This document shows, piece after piece, positions 7,091-14,714 of a stretch of DNA of 64,000 bases; the first letter of the stretch is position 1, and each line of letters opens with the position of its first letter. Source of the DNA: JBLUOA01 sp048060095. GTDB taxonomy: Bacteria; Pseudomonadota; Alphaproteobacteria; Rhodobacterales; Rhodobacteraceae. Made by a program: the position numbers and the translations under genes. The stretch covers positions 372,001 through 436,000 of the forward strand of contig NZ_JBLUOA010000001.1 in assembly GCF_048060095.1 (NCBI RefSeq), given 5' to 3'. Under the pieces are notes generated by a model, which searched no databases, was not told where the DNA came from, and saw nothing but the letters and a program-made list of their open reading frames with translations.

Positions 7091-8020
7091 ATGATCTGGT
7101 GGCTTCTTGGAGGCATTCTGGCGCTGATCGCGCTGCCGTTCGTGCTGGAGGCGCTGCGCCAGCCGGTGGATGAAGCCGTCCGCGAAACCGCCCCCGGACG
7201 CTTTGCGGAATTGCCCGAGGGCGTCACGCATTACCGCTGGACGGGGCCACGCGATGGGCCGGTCGCGGTTTGCGTTCATGGCCTGACGACGCCCCGGTTT
7301 GTGTGGGACCCGATCGTGGATGATCTAACCCATATCGGGTTTCGTGTGCTGACCTATGACCTTTACGGACGCGGATATTCGGACCGCCCAGGCGGGGATC
7401 ATGACGCGGCGTTCTTTCTTAAGCAGTTGAATGCTTTGCTCGACGATCAGGAGGTTTCGGAGGCTGTCACGATCTTTGGTTATTCGATGGGCGGGGCCAT
7501 CGCCACGGCCTTTGCTGCGCAGCATCCTGAGCGTGTGGAACGGGTCGTATTGCTGGCGCCCGCCGGGTTGGGGCACGATCTGGGCGGGCTGATGAAATTC
7601 GCCGCGAACACGCCGTTGATCGGCGACTGGCTGATGCAAGTGATTGGCGGCATGATGCTGCGCCGGGGAATCCGGGCCGAAGCTGCCGCGGCAAGCTCTG
7701 CCATCCCGGACCTTCACGATTTGCAGGAAGCCGAAACCCGCAAGCGGGGTTTCCTGCGCGCCGTTCTGTCAAGCACCCGGCACATGCTGCGGACGGTGCA
7801 AATCAAGGAACACAAGGCGATTGCTGCGACAGACATATCGGTTCTTGCGATTTGGGGAGAGGAGGATTCCGTGATCCCCCTGTCCGGCCTTGGGAAGCTT
7901 GCGGAACTTCATCGCGACGCGCGGCAGGTGGCAATTCCGGGGGCGGGGCATGGGCTGGCCTATACGCACCCGAAGGAGGTTCGCGCCGCGCTTCAGGAAT
8001 TGATGCGCGAGGGGCTGTAG
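7091..8020 (+). CDS. Membrane-anchored alpha/beta hydrolase
   Basis: This 309-residue protein has an N-terminal hydrophobic segment (about 2-20), suggesting an inner-membrane anchor or uncleaved signal. An alpha/beta hydrolase fold follows. The oxyanion motif is VCVHGLTTPRFVW, the nucleophile is S132 in FGYSMGGA, the acid is in WGEEDSVIP and the His is in PGAGHGLAY. The substrate is not evident. It is the last gene of the HAD/cyclodeaminase operon, and its stop lies in a small GGGGC / GCCCC hairpin. Confidence 0.88.
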   Translation: MIWWLLGGILALIALPFVLEALRQPVDEAVRETAPGRFAELPEGVTHYRWTGPRDGPVAVCVHGLTTPRFVWDPIVDDLTHIGFRVLTYDLYGRGYSDRPGGDHDAAFFLKQLNALLDDQEVSEAVTIFGYSMGGAIATAFAAQHPERVERVVLLAPAGLGHDLGGLMKFAANTPLIGDWLMQVIGGMMLRRGIRAEAAAASSAIPDLHDLQEAETRKRGFLRAVLSSTRHMLRTVQIKEHKAIAATDISVLAIWGEEDSVIPLSGLGKLAELHRDARQVAIPGAGHGLAYTHPKEVRAALQELMREGL

Positions 8021-8071
8021 CCCCGAAATCCGACGTATGGTTTACGTATGGATCGCGTATGGACGTTTTGT

Positions 8072-9328
8072 TTACGCAGCTGCAGCAGGAGGACGACCCG
8101 AGGGCAGGATACGTTCCCGGATCGGTAGATGGACGATTGCTGAAAACGCGCCGACCCCGACGCCGATCCACCAGACCATCGTGTAATCGCCGTAGATGTC
8201 ATACATCCGCCCACCCAGCCACACGCCAAGAAAACTGCCAAGCTGGTGGCTGAAGAACACGATGCCGTAAAGCGTGCCCATGTATTTCATCCCGTAGAGG
8301 TAGCCGACCAGCCCTGCGGTGAGCGGCACCGTTGCGAGCCAAAGCGCGCCCATCACGATCGAGAATATGATGACCGATGTGGGCGTGATTGGCAGCAGGA
8401 TGAAAATCGCCGCGGCGAGGGTGCGCCCGGTGTAGATCGCGGCGAGCAGATATTTGCGAGAGTATCGGTTGCCAAGCCAGCCCGCGAAGATCGTGCCGAC
8501 GATATTGGCAAGCCCGATGAGGGAAATCGCGACCGCGCCAAGGGCGGAGGTCGTCGTGACCCCGACAGCAGCGAGCGTGCCGGAAGGGTCGATCGCGCCG
8601 CACATCTCGGTCACGAAGGCGGGGAAATGGGCGGTGATGAAGGCAAGCTGATAGCCGCAGGAAAAGAAGCCGAGGAAGATCAGAGTATAGGACGGATCGC
8701 GGAAGGCTTTGGTCAGGATCTGCCCCATCGATTCTTCGAGTTCGGCCTTGCTGACGGGGGCCGGGGCGCGAAGCAGCGGCAGCGCGAACAGGGCCGACAG
8801 GATCGCGGCCGCAAAGACGAGGAACACCGACTGCCACGCCATAAAGCCCAGCAGGTATTCCGCCACGGGGGCACCAAAGACCTGCCCGGCAGACCCGGCG
8901 GCAGTGGCGATGCCGAGCGTGACGGAGCGGTGTTCATCGCTTGCCGCGCGACCGACGACGGCAAGGATCACGCCGAAGCCTGTGCCCGCAATGCCGAATC
9001 CCACAAGGATTTCAAGGAATTGATGCGCACCGGGCGTAACAGCGTATGACGAAAGCACCAGCCCCACGGCGTAGCAGAGTGCGCCGAGTATGATCGCCTT
9101 GCGATCGCCGAATTTCTCTGCAATTGCGCCGAATATCGGCTGCCCGATGCCCCAGGCGAGGTTCTGGATCGCGATGGCGAAGGAAAATTCGGCCCGCAAC
9201 CAGCCGAATTCCTCGGCAATCGGGATCTGGAACACGCCGAAGGAGGCCCGGATCGCGAATCCGAGCATGATGATGATACAGCCGCCGATCAGGACCGGCG
9301 TGATCAATGGGGTGCGGGTGGCGTCCAT
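8072..9328 (-). CDS. MFS transporter
   Basis: This 418-residue major facilitator has about 12 transmembrane helices. The cytoplasmic loop 2-3 motif reads GAIAEKFGDRKA, close to the family GxxxDRxGRR signature. The second half repeats it as GWLGNRYSRK. The overall pattern resembles oxalate/formate antiporter-like or monocarboxylate MFS members, but the substrate is unknown. I chose the start at 9328 (MDATRTPLI), with GGAG about seven bases upstream. A longer frame to 9373 has no ribosome site. It is divergent from zapE. Confidence 0.88.
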   Translation of the reverse strand: MDATRTPLITPVLIGGCIIIMLGFAIRASFGVFQIPIAEEFGWLRAEFSFAIAIQNLAWGIGQPIFGAIAEKFGDRKAIILGALCYAVGLVLSSYAVTPGAHQFLEILVGFGIAGTGFGVILAVVGRAASDEHRSVTLGIATAAGSAGQVFGAPVAEYLLGFMAWQSVFLVFAAAILSALFALPLLRAPAPVSKAELEESMGQILTKAFRDPSYTLIFLGFFSCGYQLAFITAHFPAFVTEMCGAIDPSGTLAAVGVTTTSALGAVAISLIGLANIVGTIFAGWLGNRYSRKYLLAAIYTGRTLAAAIFILLPITPTSVIIFSIVMGALWLATVPLTAGLVGYLYGMKYMGTLYGIVFFSHQLGSFLGVWLGGRMYDIYGDYTMVWWIGVGVGAFSAIVHLPIRERILPSGRPPAAAA

Positions 9329-9443
9329 GAAAATCTCCGTTCGCGCCGGGCGACAGTTGCCGAGATTGCGCACCTCGTCAATTCAATCCTTGTTGCGTGA
9401 CACATCAGCTTTTCATATCGGTCGCGGCGATTTATTGGGGGAT

Positions 9444-10526
9444 ATGGGCGAAAGCTTGAAAGAGACATATGACCGGAAGGTCGCCGACGGCACGCTAAAG
9501 CCGGACGACGCACAGGAAGCCGTGCTGCCTGTGCTCGACGATATTCGCACCCATCTGGAAAGCACGAAGGCCAAGAAGCGTGGGATACTTGGCGGGTTGT
9601 TTCACAAGCCCGAAGAGGTGCCGCAGGGCTTGTATCTGTGGGGCGGGGTTGGGCGCGGCAAGTCGATGCTGATGGACCTGTTCGTCGAAAACCTGTCGAT
9701 CCCCGATAAACGCCGCGTGCATTTCCATGCTTTCATGCAAGAGGTCCACGCCGCGATGCACGTGGCGCGCAAGAAGGGCGTCGATGACGCGATTGCGCCC
9801 GTTGCTGAGAAGATCGCGGATGATGTGCGACTGCTTGCCTTTGACGAGATGCAGATCAATGACATCACTGATGCCATGATCGTCGGGCGGCTGTTTGAGC
9901 GGCTGTTCGATGCAGGAGTGGTGGTGATTACGACCTCAAACCGGGTGCCGGATGACCTCTACAAAGACGGGTTGAACCGTCAGTTGTTCCTGCCGTTCAT
10001 CGACTTGCTGAAAGAGCAGATGATTGTGCATGAGTTGGTCAGCCCCACCGATTATCGACAGGGGCGGCTAGACGGAGAGCAAGTCTATTTCTGCCCCGTC
10101 AACGATGAAAACCGCGCCACCGTCAAAGCAATCTGGGAGGATCTGTCGGGTGGGCAGGCAGAGCCGCTGGTGCTGACCGTCAACAAGCGGCAGGTGGAAC
10201 TGCCCGCGTTCCGCAACGGTGTCGCGCGCGCGACGTTTTATGACCTTTGCGGGCGGGCGCTTGGCCCCGCAGATTACCTCGCGATTGCGGACGCGGTGAA
10301 GGTGCTGGTGCTTGAGAATATCCCCCGCCTGTCGCGGTCGAACTTCAATGAGGCCAAGCGGTTCGTGACGCTGATTGATGCACTTTACGAGGCGAAGGTG
10401 CGCCTGATCTGCACCGCAGCGGCGGAGCCGGAAATGCTCTACGTTGAAGGGGACGGGGTGTTTGAGTTTGAACGCACCGCCAGCCGCTTGCGCGAAATGC
10501 AGGACGCGAGCTGGGGCGGCGGTTAG
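9444..10526 (+). CDS. zapE: Cell division ATPase ZapE (AFG1-like)
   Basis: This 360-residue AAA-type P-loop ATPase has Walker A GGVGRGKS (67-74), Walker B LLAFDEMQ (about 130-137) and the sensor-type ITTSNRVPDDLY. It matches the AFG1/ZapE family (PF03969) in length and in the C-terminal LSRSNFNEAKRFVTLIDALYE motif. In E. coli ZapE interacts with the Z-ring; in mitochondria AFG1 supports respiratory complexes. The ATG at 9444 follows GGGGG by a few bases. Its TAG overlaps the stop of the converging cyclo-ligase gene by three bases in a four-base TTAG. Confidence 0.93.
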   Translation: MGESLKETYDRKVADGTLKPDDAQEAVLPVLDDIRTHLESTKAKKRGILGGLFHKPEEVPQGLYLWGGVGRGKSMLMDLFVENLSIPDKRRVHFHAFMQEVHAAMHVARKKGVDDAIAPVAEKIADDVRLLAFDEMQINDITDAMIVGRLFERLFDAGVVVITTSNRVPDDLYKDGLNRQLFLPFIDLLKEQMIVHELVSPTDYRQGRLDGEQVYFCPVNDENRATVKAIWEDLSGGQAEPLVLTVNKRQVELPAFRNGVARATFYDLCGRALGPADYLAIADAVKVLVLENIPRLSRSNFNEAKRFVTLIDALYEAKVRLICTAAAEPEMLYVEGDGVFEFERTASRLREMQDASWGGG

Positions 10527-11179
10527 GGCGTTTCGCCGTGGCGGATGTGATCCGCGCCAAGCACCACAACATCCATCGGAATATCGTAATGCTGAGGAAA
10601 GATCGTTGGAATTTCCGCGACGGGATGACCGACGCCTATCACCTGACGGTCGGGGCCGATGGCGGCAAGCGTGCGATCATAGAAGCCGCCGCCATAGCCA
10701 AGGCGGTAGCAATTGGGATCGACACCGACAACGGGTGAGATGACGACGTTCGGTGTAATCTCTGGCCCCTCTGCGGGGATCGGAATGTTCCAGACGCCGC
10801 GGGTCATCTCGCAACCGGGGGTCCATTCGCGGAAGATCAGCGGTTCGGCCTTTGCTTTAACAATAGGCAGGGCAATGCGGGCTCCCCTGGCATGGGCGCG
10901 GGCCATCCACGGGCGGAAATCGAGTTCGCCCTTGAACGGCCAGTAGAGGCTGACAATGGGGGCCGCCTTGAGGTCGATTAGCGTATCGAGGATATCGCCG
11001 ATCTCATCTGCCAGGGCCGCGCGGTCATCGGCGGGGATGGCAAGGCGGGCGTCGATCAGGCGCGCGCGCTCGGCCTTACGGAACCGGGCCAGATCACGGG
11101 CGGTGTCCGGGTCAACAGGTTGTCCCGCGACAAGTTCATGCGCGAAGCAGGGGGAAGAGGCAGGTCGAGAATCGCTCAT
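10523..11179 (-). CDS. 5-formyltetrahydrofolate cyclo-ligase
   Basis: This 218-residue cytosolic enzyme converts 5-formyl-THF to 5,10-methenyl-THF with ATP. The diagnostic C-terminal motif is YRLGYGGGFYDRTL. The basic N-terminal RFRKAERARLIDAR helix and the SLYWPFKGELDFRPW region fit the YgfA family. About 15 extra N-terminal residues precede the conserved part. I chose ATG 11179, because GGAG (11187-11190) lies seven bases before it and only one base before the alternative ATG at 11185. It lies next to folC, a folate neighbour. Confidence 0.93.
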   Translation of the reverse strand: MSDSRPASSPCFAHELVAGQPVDPDTARDLARFRKAERARLIDARLAIPADDRAALADEIGDILDTLIDLKAAPIVSLYWPFKGELDFRPWMARAHARGARIALPIVKAKAEPLIFREWTPGCEMTRGVWNIPIPAEGPEITPNVVISPVVGVDPNCYRLGYGGGFYDRTLAAIGPDRQVIGVGHPVAEIPTIFPQHYDIPMDVVVLGADHIRHGETP

Positions 11180-11276
11180 GGCCATGCTCCTTTTTCGGCG
11201 AGGGTATCAGGTGGGGGCGCGGCGGGAAGGGGGAGCGCGAAATTTGATCGCGAGGTGGTTGGTGGGCCGTCGGTAT

Positions 11277-11297
11277 GAGTATTTTTGGCAAGATGAA
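11277..11297 (+). repeat. Dispersed intergenic motif, copy 2
   Basis: This is an exact copy of the 21 bases at 4418-4438, in plus orientation. It ends six bases before the folC stop codon on the opposite strand, so it lies just downstream of folC. Confidence 0.8.
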
Positions 11298-11303
11298 GCG
11301 GGG

Positions 11304-12578
11304 TCAGCCGTTTTCGCGCAGAATGTGGCCGGCAAGGTAGAGCGATCCGCAGATCAGGATGCGCGCGCCGGGGTCTTTGGCGGTGAGGGCGCGGATTGCG
11401 TTGGCCACGCTGTCGGCGGTTGTTGCGGTGAGGCCCGCTGTGTTGGCAGCGGCGGCGGTTTCTTCAGCCGGAAGTGTGTTCGCCTCTCCGGGGATCGACA
11501 CCGCCGTGAGGGTTGCGGCGACATCGGCGAGCGGGCGGAGGTAGCCGCCGATATCTTTGGTGTTGAGCATTCCGCAGATTAGGTGTGTCGGGCGCGGCGG
11601 CAAGGTTTTCAGGTGCGCGGCGAGAGCGGACCCGGCGGCGGGGTTATGCCCTCCGTCTAGCCAGAGTTCAGCGCCGGCTGCGGCCTCGACCAGTGGGCCG
11701 GTGCGCAGGCGCTGCATCCGGGCGGGCCAGTGGGCGTCGGTCATCGCAGCGTCGTAGGCAGGTTCGCCAAGGTTGAGCGCGCGTAGGGCGGCGAGGGCGG
11801 CACCGGCGTTTTCGATCTGGTGTGCGCCGGGCAGGGCGGGCAGCGGCAGGTCGAGCAATCCGCGTTCATCCTGATAGATCAACCGCCCGCGTTCTTCCCA
11901 GACATGCCAATGCTGGCCGTAGGCAAGCAGTGGCGCGCCGAGCTTGGCAGCGGTCGTTTCGATCACGTCAATCGCGTCTTCCAGCTGTGGGCCAACGACG
12001 CAGGGTACGCCGCGTTTCAGGATGCCCGCCTTTTCCGTAGCGATTTTCGTCAGCGTGTCGCCAAGGAACTGTTCATGGTCGATAGAGATCGGGGTTATGA
12101 TGGTCAGTTCCGGGCGGTCGATCACGTTTGTCGCGTCGAGACGCCCGCCAAGCCCGACCTCAAGCAATGTGTAGTCGGCGGGGTGGCGGGCAAAGGCCAG
12201 CAAGGCGGCGATGGTGGTGATCTCGAAATAGGTAATCGCCTCGCCTTCGTTCGCGGCATAGCATTCGTCAAGGATCGCGGTCAGCGCAGGTTCTGAGATG
12301 AGGTCGCCCGCTAGCCGGATACGTTCGTGGAACCGGGCGAGGTGCGGCGAGGTATAGGCGTGGGCGGACCGCCCCGCACCTTCGATCCCGGCGCGGATCA
12401 TGGCGAGGGTGGAGCCTTTGCCATTGGTGCCGGCAATATGAATCACAGGGGGCAACCTGTGTTCAGGATGATCGAGCGCGGAGAGCAGGCGCCAGACGCG
12501 GTCAAGCGTCAGGTCGATGATCTTTGGGTGCAGGGCCATCATCCGGTCGAGGATGACGTCGGATGTGGCCGTCGTCAT
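11304..12578 (-). CDS. folC: Bifunctional folylpolyglutamate / dihydrofolate synthase
   Basis: This 424-residue Mur-ligase-family enzyme adds glutamate to folates and makes dihydrofolate from dihydropteroate. The P-loop is AGTNGKGST (49-57), followed by the family motifs TSPHLARFHERIRL, EVGLGGRLDATN and LDGGHNPAA. Length is normal. Its ATG overlaps the accD stop by four bases (ATGA), as in many alphaproteobacteria, which links folate and fatty acid synthesis genes in one transcript. Confidence 0.95.
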   Translation of the reverse strand: MTTATSDVILDRMMALHPKIIDLTLDRVWRLLSALDHPEHRLPPVIHIAGTNGKGSTLAMIRAGIEGAGRSAHAYTSPHLARFHERIRLAGDLISEPALTAILDECYAANEGEAITYFEITTIAALLAFARHPADYTLLEVGLGGRLDATNVIDRPELTIITPISIDHEQFLGDTLTKIATEKAGILKRGVPCVVGPQLEDAIDVIETTAAKLGAPLLAYGQHWHVWEERGRLIYQDERGLLDLPLPALPGAHQIENAGAALAALRALNLGEPAYDAAMTDAHWPARMQRLRTGPLVEAAAGAELWLDGGHNPAAGSALAAHLKTLPPRPTHLICGMLNTKDIGGYLRPLADVAATLTAVSIPGEANTLPAEETAAAANTAGLTATTADSVANAIRALTAKDPGARILICGSLYLAGHILRENG

Positions 12579-13540
12579 TTCTTGGCGTCTGGGGCCGGAG
12601 CGTCGCCGGTCGCATCGGGTTTTGCGGCCTGTTCGGACGGCTCAGCCACGGGAAGGTCTGCCGGGGCGGGCAAATCACCGGCAACGGCGGGGGGCATACC
12701 GGTCAGCATCCGGGTGATGGTGATAAGTTCGCGGCGCAAATCCTTGCGATGGGTCACGCGGTCCAGCATCCCGTGGTCCAGCAGGTATTCGGATCGCTGG
12801 AAGCCTTCCGGCAGTTGTTCGCGGATTGTCTGTTCAATCACGCGCGTTCCGGCAAAGCCGATCAGGGCGTTCGGTTCGGCAATTTGCACATCACCGAGCA
12901 TTGCGTAAGACGCGGTGACGCCGCCCGTCGTCGGGTGGGTCAGCACGACGATATAGGGCAGGCCCGCATCGCGCAGCATTTCGACGGCGACTGTGGTGCG
13001 GGGCATTTGCATCAGGCTGAGGATGCCCTCCTGCATCCGCGCACCCCCGGCGGCGGAGAACAGCACCAGCGGGCGTTTCAGCTTTACCGCCCGTTCGGCG
13101 GCGGCGATGATCGCGTTGCCGACATAGATGCCCATCGACCCGCCCATAAAGCTGAAATCCTGCGCAGCCGCGACGATCGGGGTGCGGCCGATTTCACCCT
13201 CGGCGACCAGCATCGCTTCTTTCTCGCCGGTTTTGCGGCGGGCTTCTTTCATGCGGTCGGGATATTTCTTTTGATCGCGAAAATGGAGTGGGTCGGCGAC
13301 CGCTTCGGGCACTTTGACTTCGGTGAATATTCCGCCATCGAACATCGCGGTGAACCGATCGCGCGGCGTCAGCGCCATGTGGTGGTCGCAATTGGTGCAG
13401 ACGTTCAGGTTTTCCGACAATTCGCGATGAAACAGCATCGACCCGCATTCCGGGCATTTGGTCCAGAGGTTGTCTGGCACTTCGCGCCGGGAAAACAGCG
13501 AGTTTATCGTGGGTCGGACGTAGTTCGTGATCCAGTTCAT
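12575..13540 (-). CDS. accD: Acetyl-CoA carboxylase carboxyltransferase subunit beta
   Basis: This 321-residue subunit works with AccA to transfer carboxyl from biotin to acetyl-CoA, the first committed step of fatty acid synthesis. A zinc ribbon is visible at C29, C32, C48 and C51. The carboxylase core includes DFSFMGGSMG and SAAGGARMQEG. The last 30 residues are an Ala/Pro/Asp-rich tail, common in this group and poorly conserved. I chose ATG 13540 because GAGG precedes it by about nine bases; the longer frame to 13597 is unsupported. Confidence 0.95.
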   Translation of the reverse strand: MNWITNYVRPTINSLFSRREVPDNLWTKCPECGSMLFHRELSENLNVCTNCDHHMALTPRDRFTAMFDGGIFTEVKVPEAVADPLHFRDQKKYPDRMKEARRKTGEKEAMLVAEGEIGRTPIVAAAQDFSFMGGSMGIYVGNAIIAAAERAVKLKRPLVLFSAAGGARMQEGILSLMQMPRTTVAVEMLRDAGLPYIVVLTHPTTGGVTASYAMLGDVQIAEPNALIGFAGTRVIEQTIREQLPEGFQRSEYLLDHGMLDRVTHRKDLRRELITITRMLTGMPPAVAGDLPAPADLPVAEPSEQAAKPDATGDAPAPDAKK

Positions 13541-13597
13541 GCGGGTGGCACCTCTTTCGCGTTGCCCTGAAATAAGACGGCTGGCGGTGAATTGCAA

Positions 13598-14488
13598 TCA
13601 GCGACGCAGCGCGACCCGTGCGGCGAGCCATGCGGTCAACATGATTGCGAAATCAAGAAGAATAAGCGGGTTGGTCGGTTCCAGTTCCTTCGTGGTGAAG
13701 GGCAGGTGATAAAGCGCGAGGCCGCCGAAATTGTCCGGAAAGCCGATGATGATCATCGCATAGACGTTATTGGCGAAGTGAAACCCGATGGCCGCCCCAA
13801 GGCTGCCCGTGCGGGCGGTGAGGTCAGCGGCGAGCATTCCGAAGGCAAAGGCCCAAGCCGTGATCCAGAGTGCGTTTTCCCCCATCATGACCGGATCGTA
13901 ATGCCCGGCGGCGAACAGGGCGGAGGGGATCAGCATCCAGACGAGCGGCGAGCGGAAACGGGCGGCAAGCTGGCTTTGCAGGTAGCCGCGGAAGAAAAGC
14001 TCCTCCGCGCCGGTCTGGATCAGGACGCCGAGAAGCGAAAGCGGCAACAGTGCAAGCCAGTGCGGCACCGTAAGCGCGGCGTTGCGGACAGCGCCGTAGG
14101 CGTCCCACGGCGGCAGGATTTCCAAGACGACTTGCAGGATGGCGATGGCGACGACCACCCGAACACCGTCGCGCACGGTGCTGGGCAGCGGGCCGAACAG
14201 CGTCTGAACCGGGCGCTGGTGCAGCCATTTCACGACGATCATCGGGGCGAGCGCCATCGCGGTAAAGCTGAACAGCATGGCGAGCGTCCACTCCGGTTGC
14301 GCCCCGTTCGTCAGGCCGACCGCCACTGCCCAGATCGGAACCGAAAACATCGCCGCGACAAGCTGCGTGTAGACCGTTGCGCCAATCAGGTAGAGGACAA
14401 AGCACAGCCCCACACCCAGGCCGAGGCGCCAAAACTCGGACTTCGGGCGCGCGGGGCTGATAAGAGGTTCATAGGCGGGATAGCGCAT
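13598..14488 (-). CDS. CPBP-family (CAAX) intramembrane metalloprotease
   Basis: This 296-residue polytopic membrane protein carries the three CPBP motifs: TGAEELFFRGYLQ (Glu-Glu and Arg), FAAGHYDP (His) and FHFANNVYA (His, Asn). Bacterial members act in bacteriocin immunity, protein maturation or unknown proteolysis; the role is not evident here. The start at 14488 (MRYPAYEPL) is the first ATG in the conserved part. Longer frames run antisense through ilvD and were rejected. The ribosome site is weak. A diverged copy of the dispersed motif lies 21 bases upstream. Confidence 0.85.
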   Translation of the reverse strand: MRYPAYEPLISPARPKSEFWRLGLGVGLCFVLYLIGATVYTQLVAAMFSVPIWAVAVGLTNGAQPEWTLAMLFSFTAMALAPMIVVKWLHQRPVQTLFGPLPSTVRDGVRVVVAIAILQVVLEILPPWDAYGAVRNAALTVPHWLALLPLSLLGVLIQTGAEELFFRGYLQSQLAARFRSPLVWMLIPSALFAAGHYDPVMMGENALWITAWAFAFGMLAADLTARTGSLGAAIGFHFANNVYAMIIIGFPDNFGGLALYHLPFTTKELEPTNPLILLDFAIMLTAWLAARVALRR

Positions 14489-14508
14489 CGGTGGATTTGA
14501 GCTTTGGA

Positions 14509-14538
14509 GCCTCCGGCGGGGATATTTTGGGAAAATGG
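14509..14538 (+). repeat. Dispersed intergenic motif, diverged copy
   Basis: GCCTCCGGCGGG is followed by GATATTTTGGGAAAATGG. It resembles the other copies (TATTTTTGGCAAGATGA) with several changes. The GCC(T/T)CGGCG-type lead-in matches the one before the copy at 41417. It lies between the CAAX protease and ilvD starts. Confidence 0.5.
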
Positions 14539-14591
14539 TGGGGCCGGAGCGTTGCGGGACGGGTGATTTCAAGACTGTAGAAGGCAGGGCC

Positions 14592-14714
14592 ATGAAGCGC
14601 AATCGCGCTTGTATCACCGCCTGCGGTCGCCTATTCCAGTGCCGTTCAGACGTGGGAGAGACATTATGTCCGCAAGCAAATTCGACAAAGCCAAATTGCC
14701 CAGCCGTTACGTGA
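14592..14714 (+). CDS. Possible cysteine-rich leader peptide overlapping ilvD
   Basis: This 40-residue frame has AAGG seven bases before its ATG. It encodes MKRNRACITACGRLFQC and continues with two further cysteines (five in all: 7, 11, 17, 26, 36). It overlaps the ilvD start by 49 bases in another frame. A hairpin (AAGCGC / GCGCTT, 14595-14610) covers its first codons. It could be a regulatory upstream frame for ilvD, or chance in GC-rich DNA. Confidence 0.25.
   Translation: MKRNRACITACGRLFQCRSDVGETLCPQANSTKPNCPAVT

Noticed and set aside
12563..13570. 335-codon plus-strand open frame opposite accD
   Set aside because: accD has the zinc ribbon and carboxylase motifs; the opposite frame is rich in Gly, Arg and His with no domain.
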